From positions 426 through 12,018 of the forward strand of contig DNDP01000496.1 in the NCBI GenBank assembly GCA_003484235.1: a DNA stretch of 11,593 bases, read 5' to 3'. Under the pieces are notes generated by a model. The model did not search any database, was not told where the DNA came from, and saw only the letters and a list, made by a program, of their open reading frames with translations. Every line of letters starts with the position of its first letter. Positions within the stretch are counted from its first letter, which is position 1. The stretch comes from Verrucomicrobiales bacterium (lineage in GTDB: Bacteria > Verrucomicrobiota > Verrucomicrobiia > Limisphaerales > RI-55). The position numbers were made by a program, and so were the translations under genes. Below, piece by piece: positions 6,116 through 11,593 of this stretch.

Positions 6116-7327
6116 ATGAGAACCGCCTCCTGCCTCCTCGCGCTCACTGCCGGGACGATTTGCCTCCCGGCAGCGCTGACACTCCCCGAACCGCACCAGC
6201 CCGCCTTTCGGGCCCAAACAATCGACGCGGAGATCTCGATCGGCTACGGACTCGCCATCGCCGACGTCGATGGCGACGGAAAGGAGGACATTCTGCTGGC
6301 GGACAAGAGCGAGATCGTCTGGTATCGGAATCCATCCTGGACCAAGCACCGGATGACCGGCGCCCTCACGGAGCGCGATCACGTATGCATCGCCGCACGA
6401 GACATCGACAATGACGGAATGGCGGAGGTCGCCGTCGGCGCGGAGTGGAACCCTGGCGACACCGTCAACAGTGGCGCCGTCTTCTATCTTAGGGCGCCGG
6501 CCGACCGCACCCAGCTCTGGGAACCGATCCAGCTTCCCCACGAGCCCACGGTTCACCGGATGCACTGGGTGCTGGATCACAACGAGCGCCATTACCTGGC
6601 AGTCCTGCCCCTGCATGGGCGCGGCAATCGGAACGGCGAGGGCGAAGGCGTCCGGGTGATGGGTTATCGCCGCCCGCCGGACCCCAAGGGCGTTTGGGAG
6701 ACGTTCATCCTGAACGATGCCTTTCATCTCACCCACAACTTTGACGCCGTGCGCTGGGACAGCCCGGATCTGGGCGAGGAACTGCTGATCGCCGGGAAGG
6801 AGGGCTCGCACATCCTCGGCTGGGAGGATGAACACTGGAAAACGGTGCAGGTGACAACCAATGCCGTGGGCGAGGTCCGCTCCGGCAAGCTGCCCAGCGG
6901 CCGGCGGTTCATTGCCTCCATCGAGCCGATGCACGGAAATCAGGTCGTCGTCAACACGGCCTCCACCACCTTCACCGGGATTCTCAGCTGGACGGATCAT
7001 CGCGTCGTGCTCGACGAATCGCTGATTCAGGGCCATGCGCTGGCAACCGGCGACCTGCTCGGCGTCGGATGGGATCAGGTGGTCGCAGGCTGGCGCGGCA
7101 GCGGCCGCCCCGGGGACAAAGTGGGCATCAAACTCTATGTCCCCCTCCACAAGCGCGGCTGGGAGTGGAAGGAGCACGCGTTGATCGACGACAACACCAT
7201 GGCCTGCGAAGACCTCAAGCTGGCGGACCTCAACCAGGACGGCAAACTCGACATCATTGCCTGCGGTCGCGCGACGAAGAACGTCGTCATCTACTGGAAC
7301 GAGACGCCGAAGGTGGCACAGCCGTAG
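6116..7327 (+). CDS. secreted VCBS/FG-GAP repeat beta-propeller protein
   Basis: A 403-residue exported protein with an N-terminal signal sequence (~1-22, hydrophobic CLLALTAGTICLPAAL). The mature part has the calcium-binding propeller-blade motif DxDxDGxxD: DVDGDGKED at 50-58, a partner DIDNDGMAE at 96-104, and DLNQDGKLD at 371-379. Between the blades are typical phrases such as VWYRNPSW and, near the end, VVIYWNE. The layout resembles the propeller found at the N-terminus of aldos-2-ulose dehydratase-like proteins and in many uncharacterised secreted proteins of Verrucomicrobia and Planctomycetes; no catalytic domain follows, so an enzymatic role cannot be claimed. It stands alone, divergent from the antiporter and 184 bases before the sigma-factor gene. 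The ATG has no clear Shine-Dalgarno; it was chosen because the signal peptide begins there. Family firm, function unknown. Confidence 0.87.
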   Translation: MRTASCLLALTAGTICLPAALTLPEPHQPAFRAQTIDAEISIGYGLAIADVDGDGKEDILLADKSEIVWYRNPSWTKHRMTGALTERDHVCIAARDIDNDGMAEVAVGAEWNPGDTVNSGAVFYLRAPADRTQLWEPIQLPHEPTVHRMHWVLDHNERHYLAVLPLHGRGNRNGEGEGVRVMGYRRPPDPKGVWETFILNDAFHLTHNFDAVRWDSPDLGEELLIAGKEGSHILGWEDEHWKTVQVTTNAVGEVRSGKLPSGRRFIASIEPMHGNQVVVNTASTTFTGILSWTDHRVVLDESLIQGHALATGDLLGVGWDQVVAGWRGSGRPGDKVGIKLYVPLHKRGWEWKEHALIDDNTMACEDLKLADLNQDGKLDIIACGRATKNVVIYWNETPKVAQP

Positions 7328-7511
7328 CGGCCCGGTTCGGCTTGGAGTTCGGAAGCGACTTGGTTTCTCGATCATTGGAACAGGGCAACTGAACCGGCGA
7401 AAAACAGGCGCGAGCCGGCCTCGACAGCGCGACCCCGCAGCTTCACTTCGATCCCACCGGCAAACTTTCTTTGTCGGCTTTCGCGCTTGGCGGCTTCCTA
7501 CTGGCAGACAC

Positions 7512-9287
7512 ATGAGCGACGTCGCCAACCAAGCCTTTTCAGACTACCGGTCCAGCCGAACGGAGGCGGCCTTTGCCACTCTCGTGGAGCAGCACATCGA
7601 CCTGGTTTACTCGGCCGCCCGACGCATTGTGGCCGGTGACACGCACCTGGCCGAGGACGTCACCCAGACGGTCTTTGCCGATCTTGCCCGCAAAGCTCCC
7701 CGTCTGCCGGCGGACGTGATCCTCAGTGCCTGGCTCTATCGCCACACGTTCTTCGTGGCCTCGTCGATGATCCGCTCCGAGCAACGCCGGCGCCGCCGCG
7801 AACAGGAGTCACTCGCCATGAACATCGCCAAAGAATCCGCCGACCCCGACTGGTCCGCGCTCGCCGATCATCTGGATGACGCGATGAACAAGTTGTCCGA
7901 AACGGACCGACAGGCATTGATCCTTCGTTTCTTTGAGCGGCTTGAGTTCAGGGTCGTGGGCGCCCGCATCGGCGTGGGCGAGGGCGCCGCCCAGAAACGC
8001 GTCAGCCGCGCGGTGGACAAGCTCCGCCAGCTGTTCACCCGCCAAGGCATCAACATTTCCAGCACTAGCCTCGGCGGCCTCCTGCTCGCCCACGCTGTGG
8101 CAGCCGCACCCACCGCCCTTGCCAACAAGACCGCCGCCGCCGTCATCGCCGGAAGCGCGGCCGGCACGGGATTTCTTTTCACCCTGCAACAATTCCTATC
8201 CATGAACCTGATCAAACCCCTCGCCACCACCGCATTGCTCGCCGGATTGTCAGTTCCGCTTTTCCTGCAACACCAGTCGTTGGCCGCGCTGAGTGAGGAA
8301 AACGCGGGGCTGGCCGAACAAGCCGCGGAACTTGACAAACTGCGAAAGGCAAATGAGCGCCTCTCGGGGCTCGCCGCCAATCAGGCCGAGCTGGACGCCC
8401 TCCGCAAAGACCAACTGGAACTCGCCCGATTGAGAAACGACCACACCCGGCTGACCCGGCTGCTGGCGGAGATGCAGAGTGAAGTCGCCCGCCAGCGGAA
8501 ACTGCTCGCCGCCCAGGCGGCGGCGCTGGAGAAGACGCTCACAGAGGAACAACGCCAGGCGCGGCGTCAGGTCACGATCGAGTCCAAGATCGCCGAAGTG
8601 CGGGTGGATTCACCCGTCTGGCGGGAGTTCGGCCTGCAACCTCCCAGTGCGACCGACCGCGCTGGCGCAAGTTATCTGCTGGGCAACGACACCGTCCAAC
8701 GGCTGATCGAAAGGCTGGAGGAGTTGGAAGGTGTGGACATCATGTTTGCTCCGCGGCTGATCACCGCCAACGGGCGTCAGGCTCAAATCAAGACGGTGGA
8801 CGTTCGCAACATCGTCACCGGGAAACGCGGGCAGCAATTGGTAACCGAACCGATGGAATTTGGCCCGGTGATCGATCTGATCCCAACCATGGCGCCCGAC
8901 AGCGAACTCCTGCAGATCAACGCGACCGCCACAATCCGGGAGTTCCTCGGCTACGACGACCCGGGCCACGCCGTGGCGACCCTGGAGGACGGCAGCCGGA
9001 TCGCGGTCGCACCGGCGGAAACGCCTCTGCGGCGAATCCGATCACGAGAAATGAAGGCCGAAACTTCGCTTGCTCCCGGTCAAACTCTGGTCCTGGCCGG
9101 CGGTTTCGCCGAAAGCCGGGTGCCCTCCTCGGAGTCCGCGACCGGCGGCCAGGTCACGCGAAAGGGCCTCATCGTCATGATCAGTCCGGAGGAGGTCGAC
9201 CCGGCGGGAAACGCGGTTGGCCAAAACTCCGATTTCCCTCCTGCCTCAGCTCAAGCTGCGGAGACCTCAGCGAGAGCCCGCCGCTGA
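7512..9287 (+). CDS. ECF sigma factor fused to a membrane segment, coiled coil and secretin-like domain
   Basis: A 591-residue protein in one uninterrupted frame. Residues ~20-95 are sigma region 2 (LVYSAARRIVAGDTHLAEDV, then AWLYRHTFF and a run of arginines); ~125-175 are region 4 (LSETDRQALILRFFERLEF, KRVSRAVDKLRQLF), which would bind RNA polymerase and the -35 element. Residues ~185-225 are an Ala/Gly-rich hydrophobic linker, and ~233-253 a probable membrane helix. Residues ~256-350 form a leucine-rich coiled coil. Residues ~352-565 resemble the secretin core: VTIESKIAEV; GVDIMFAPRLITANGRQAQI; FGPVIDLIPTM; FLGYDDPG; LAPGQTLVLAGG; and KGLIVMISPEEVDPAGN. The usual P-LG-P-LG-LF stretch before that last strand is missing. 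The frame is open upstream to 7257, but that part overlaps the VCBS gene in another frame, so the ATG at 7512 is taken. The domain order implies a membrane-tethered sigma factor with an envelope-side sensor; this is inference. Bases 7328-7511 hold no gene. Confidence 0.88.
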   Translation: MSDVANQAFSDYRSSRTEAAFATLVEQHIDLVYSAARRIVAGDTHLAEDVTQTVFADLARKAPRLPADVILSAWLYRHTFFVASSMIRSEQRRRRREQESLAMNIAKESADPDWSALADHLDDAMNKLSETDRQALILRFFERLEFRVVGARIGVGEGAAQKRVSRAVDKLRQLFTRQGINISSTSLGGLLLAHAVAAAPTALANKTAAAVIAGSAAGTGFLFTLQQFLSMNLIKPLATTALLAGLSVPLFLQHQSLAALSEENAGLAEQAAELDKLRKANERLSGLAANQAELDALRKDQLELARLRNDHTRLTRLLAEMQSEVARQRKLLAAQAAALEKTLTEEQRQARRQVTIESKIAEVRVDSPVWREFGLQPPSATDRAGASYLLGNDTVQRLIERLEELEGVDIMFAPRLITANGRQAQIKTVDVRNIVTGKRGQQLVTEPMEFGPVIDLIPTMAPDSELLQINATATIREFLGYDDPGHAVATLEDGSRIAVAPAETPLRRIRSREMKAETSLAPGQTLVLAGGFAESRVPSSESATGGQVTRKGLIVMISPEEVDPAGNAVGQNSDFPPASAQAAETSARARR

Positions 9288-9313
9288 AAGTCGTTCTTGA
9301 GCAAACGGCGCGG

Positions 9314-10063
9314 TCACGCCCTGACCAGTTTTTCGCGCCAGAGGGGCAGGCGGTCTTTAGGAAAGCGTACCAGCCCCATTTGCTCGGAACGCTCGATTTC
9401 CCTCATTGGCAAAACCGATGACCAATCGATCTGCCATTGCTCACGAAGGCGCCGCCCACGCTTGGACTCGGCCAGCTTGAACACGCGCTCAACCTGATTC
9501 AGCCAACCTCTGGCAGGCAATCTCCCAACTTCTACATCTTCGAGTGCTTCCCGCAGGTAGGCTCGAACGCAGAGCAGCAGCATCTGGACATGATCCAAAT
9601 CGTGCCGGCCTTCCTGATCGGCGATGAAAACCATAGCCGATTTGGAGATCAGCAAAGAGATCGGGTCAATAACCCGCACAATGACGTTGGCGAACTGCAC
9701 CTCGACTGCCAGTCGTTCCACCTTGGCCGGCTGCACACCCGGAACTCGCCGGACAAACTCGATCTGGGAAAGTTGACTTCCGACCGGCAGTCGGATCGCG
9801 CCGACGAACGCTGTCATCAACTTCTTGTGCGGCAGCAGCGGTTGGACCCCAAAGCGTTTGGCAATTCGCCAGACATCATTGAGGGTTCCCTGAAAATCGA
9901 GGTCCTTGCTGGTGAAAGGCCGGTAACGTTGCAAATCGGGTTCCACCCCTTCATAACGTGTTGACCACAGATTTACTGCCTGCCCGCCAATGATCACAAG
10001 GGGCCGACCTTGCCCGTCCTGAAGTCCCACCAATTCACCGAATTGATCGAAGGCAAAGGACAT
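9314..10063 (-). CDS. nucleotidyltransferase-fold protein, AbiEii-like
   Basis: A 249-residue soluble protein with the signature of minimal/AbiEii-type nucleotidyltransferases. It has VIIGGQAVNLW (GG at 26-27) followed at the expected distance by TSKDLDF (D54 and D56, the metal-binding DxD pair), a possible third acidic residue in IEFV (E102), and a downstream VIDPISLLISK (K141) then GRHDLDHVQMLL, as in this family's helical half. Members act by transferring nucleotides to RNA or protein and are often toxins of type IV-like toxin-antitoxin or phage-defence pairs; some are solitary. The start is ATG at 10063 with a weak Shine-Dalgarno. A 63-residue charged protein is encoded just upstream with 9 bases between, which fits a co-transcribed pair. 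It is convergent with the sigma-fusion gene, 26 bases apart. Base composition is slightly less GC-rich than its neighbours. The fold call is good; toxin activity is not shown. Confidence 0.75.
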   Translation of the reverse strand: MSFAFDQFGELVGLQDGQGRPLVIIGGQAVNLWSTRYEGVEPDLQRYRPFTSKDLDFQGTLNDVWRIAKRFGVQPLLPHKKLMTAFVGAIRLPVGSQLSQIEFVRRVPGVQPAKVERLAVEVQFANVIVRVIDPISLLISKSAMVFIADQEGRHDLDHVQMLLLCVRAYLREALEDVEVGRLPARGWLNQVERVFKLAESKRGRRLREQWQIDWSSVLPMREIERSEQMGLVRFPKDRLPLWREKLVRA

Positions 10064-10072
10064 GACGTCCGC

Positions 10073-10264
10073 CTATCGCGATCCCTCATTTTCGGTGGAG
10101 AAAACCTCCTTCAAGTTCATCAGCACGCCAGCCGAGCCATCCAGCATTCCTGCCTTCCGCTGTTCTTCCGCCGCAGCCTCCGGGCTCTTGCGTGCGCGCC
10201 GCAGGGCGGCCATTCGTTGCCGGGCCTCTTCGCGTTTGAAGTCCTCGAAGGTCTCAATCTTCAC
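10073..10264 (-). CDS. small charged protein upstream of the nucleotidyltransferase, possible antitoxin
   Basis: A 63-residue protein starting with GTG. Residues ~4-38 are strongly charged and predicted helical (FEDFKREEARQRMAALRRA), and the C-terminal part is less charged (GVLMNLKEVFS). I recognise no named family. It lies between glnS (54 bases before its start) and the nucleotidyltransferase (9 bases after its stop), all on one strand, so it may be co-transcribed with both. The size, charge and position suit an antitoxin or regulatory partner, but this is inference from context. There is no Shine-Dalgarno before the GTG, and no in-frame ATG in the bases between it and glnS, so the start is uncertain. 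Confidence 0.5.
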   Translation of the reverse strand: MKIETFEDFKREEARQRMAALRRARKSPEAAAEEQRKAGMLDGSAGVLMNLKEVFSTENEGSR

Positions 10265-10318
10265 AGGCCAGACAGTATCACGTCGCCTTCCCGGGTAAAG
10301 CTCCGGTTTGGCTGCCGT

Positions 10319-11593
10319 TCACTTCTCCGCCTTCGCCCACGAATCACGCAGGCTGATCGTGCGGTTGAAGACGAGCCTGTCGGGGTGCGCCGGCGTCTTC
10401 TGATCGCGTGAATCGATGCAGAAATAGCCAAGCCGTTCAAATTGGAAGCGCTCTGTCGGCTCGGCGTCCTTGAGCGAGGGCTCCAGCTTGCAACCGGTCA
10501 GCACTTCGAGCGAATTCGGATTCAGGAACTCCTTGAACTCGCGGCCTTCCACGCCGTCCGGCTCGGCCTCGGTGAACATCCGGTCGTATAGCCGCACCTC
10601 GGCATCGACGGCGCGCGAGGCGCTCACCCAGTGGATGGTGCCCTTGATCTTGCGCCCGGCCGTCGGTCCGCCGGTCTTGCTGTCGAGATCGGCGGTGCAA
10701 CGCAGCTCTGTCACGTTGCCGGCCGCGTCCTTCACCACTTCCTCGCACTTGATGATGTAGGCGTACTTGAGCCGGACTTCGCCGCCGGGTTTCAGCCGGA
10801 AGAACTTCGGCGGCGGCACATCGGCGAAGTCGTCCCGATCGATGAACAACTCCCGGCCGAACGGAATCTTCCTCGTGCCGGCCGTTTCGTCCTCGGGATT
10901 GTTGATGGCATCGAGTTCCTCGATCTGGCCCTCGGGATAGTTCGTTAGCACCACCCTGATCGGGCGCAGCACGCCGAGCCGGCGCAGGGCGCGCTTGTTC
11001 AGGTCCGTCCGGACGGCATTATCATAGACGGCGATATCCGTAAGACTGACGTATTTGGTGACGCCCACGCCGATCGCGAACGCCCGCAACGCCTCGGCCG
11101 GCACGCCGCGACGGCGGATGCCGCTGATCGTCGGCAGCCGCGGATCGTCCCAGCCGGTCACGAGCTTCTCGTTCACCAGCTGGATGAGCTTCCGCTTGGA
11201 AACGATCATGTGGCTCGGGATCAGTTTGGCAAACTCGTACTGGCGCGGCAGCGGCTTCGGCAGCGTGACGTTCTCGACCAGCCAGTCGTAAAGGGGCCGG
11301 TGCACCTCGAACTCCAGGGTGCAGATCGAGTGGGTGATGCCTTCCAACGCATCGCTCAGGCAGTGGGCGAAATCGTACATCGGATAGATGCACCACTTGT
11401 CGCCGGTGCGATGGTGATGGGCCTTGCGGATGCGATAGAGCGCCGGATCGCGCAGATGGACGTTCGGCGAGGCCATGTCGATCTTTGCCCGCAAGGTCTT
11501 CGCGCCATCGGCAAACTCGCCCTTCCGCATCCGCGCGAAGAGATCAAGGTTCTCCTCCACCGGGCGCCCACGAAACGGGCTGTTCGTTCCGGG
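10319..11593 (-). CDS. glnS: glutaminyl-tRNA synthetase, 5' end beyond the window
   Basis: Class I aminoacyl-tRNA synthetase that charges tRNA-Gln with glutamine in the cytoplasm. The 424 residues present align with the E. coli enzyme (about 554 residues) from roughly residue 130 to the end. Seen in order: PGTNSPFRGRPVEENLDLF, read through the window edge; LRAKIDMASPN; KWCIYPMYDFAHCLSDALEG; the KMSKS-equivalent VSKRK; GWDDPRLPTISGIRRRG; then the two beta-barrel anticodon-binding domains with GTIHWVSASRAVDAEVRLYD, ending VFNRTISLRDSWAK. The HIGH motif lies in the missing ~130 residues past 11593. The apparent GTG start at 11560 is not the real one because homology continues in frame to the window end. 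Its stop is 54 bases before the small upstream gene of the nucleotidyltransferase, and no clear terminator lies between. GlnRS rather than GluRS is supported by the barrel domains. Confidence 0.97.
   Translation of the reverse strand, partial: PGTNSPFRGRPVEENLDLFARMRKGEFADGAKTLRAKIDMASPNVHLRDPALYRIRKAHHHRTGDKWCIYPMYDFAHCLSDALEGITHSICTLEFEVHRPLYDWLVENVTLPKPLPRQYEFAKLIPSHMIVSKRKLIQLVNEKLVTGWDDPRLPTISGIRRRGVPAEALRAFAIGVGVTKYVSLTDIAVYDNAVRTDLNKRALRRLGVLRPIRVVLTNYPEGQIEELDAINNPEDETAGTRKIPFGRELFIDRDDFADVPPPKFFRLKPGGEVRLKYAYIIKCEEVVKDAAGNVTELRCTADLDSKTGGPTAGRKIKGTIHWVSASRAVDAEVRLYDRMFTEAEPDGVEGREFKEFLNPNSLEVLTGCKLEPSLKDAEPTERFQFERLGYFCIDSRDQKTPAHPDRLVFNRTISLRDSWAKAEK

Noticed and set aside
7257..7511. 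N-terminal extension of the sigma-fusion frame
   Set aside because: It overlaps the end of the VCBS gene in another frame, is Arg-rich and lacks sigma-factor similarity; the ATG at 7512 begins just before region 2 as in other ECF sigmas.
6080..7528. A 482-residue open frame on the minus strand opposite the VCBS gene
   Set aside because: It is antisense to a gene with a signal peptide and calcium-binding repeat motifs, and shows no family features of its own.
9265..9313. A possible terminator between the convergent sigma-fusion and nucleotidyltransferase genes
   Set aside because: Only a 5-base CGCCG/CGGCG pairing with a loop of more than 20 bases and no T-run.
9437..9964. A 175-residue plus-strand frame opposite the nucleotidyltransferase
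   Set aside because: The minus-strand frame carries GG...DxD motifs at the right spacing; this one is its shadow.

Overview
The window reads as bacterial chromosomal DNA of moderately high GC, most likely from a verrucomicrobial lineage (inference from gene families only). The main pointers are an ECF-type sigma factor with the alanine-rich C-terminal linker typical of verrucomicrobial paralogues, a secretin-like domain with wording typical of that phylum (an FLGYDDPG motif and a DPAGN end), and a secreted VCBS/FG-GAP propeller protein. The first ~900 bases are visibly richer in GC and probably do not belong to the same genome.

Layout. 81-899 (minus) is a beta-hydroxyacid dehydrogenase lacking its N-terminal NAD motif. 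900-1937 (plus) is a TPR protein lacking its N-terminus. Both genes lose their 5' ends at the same point (~885-905), so this looks like a chimeric join. The TPR gene overlaps a DUF2203 gene (1934-2323) by 4 bases. After 282 bases with no gene comes a small exported FecR-like protein (2606-3010) with a GC-rich hairpin over its ribosome binding site. Convergent to it is a two-gene ion-transport operon on the minus strand: a CPA2/Kef-type antiporter (5933-3915) with a C-terminal RCK_C domain, overlapping by 4 bases a six-TM Kv-type potassium channel (3918-3019) with a C-terminal zinc ribbon. A ~180-base divergent intergenic region leads to the secreted VCBS-repeat protein (6116-7327).

The most interesting gene is 7512-9287 (plus): one uninterrupted frame encoding an ECF sigma factor, a hydrophobic linker and membrane segment, a long coiled coil, and a secretin-like domain without the usual C-terminal LG/P/LG motif. 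The architecture suggests a membrane-tethered sigma factor carrying an envelope-facing secretin-derived sensor. Convergent to it on the minus strand are a minimal-nucleotidyltransferase-fold protein (10063-9314) and a 63-residue charged protein just upstream (10264-10073), a possible toxin-antitoxin or defence pair. The window ends inside glnS (minus, 10319-11593), the C-terminal three quarters of glutaminyl-tRNA synthetase.

How the genes work together: antiporter and channel form a translationally coupled potassium/proton unit; the TPR and DUF2203 genes are coupled; the nucleotidyltransferase and its small partner may be co-transcribed downstream of glnS. No RNA gene, insertion sequence or CRISPR array was seen.
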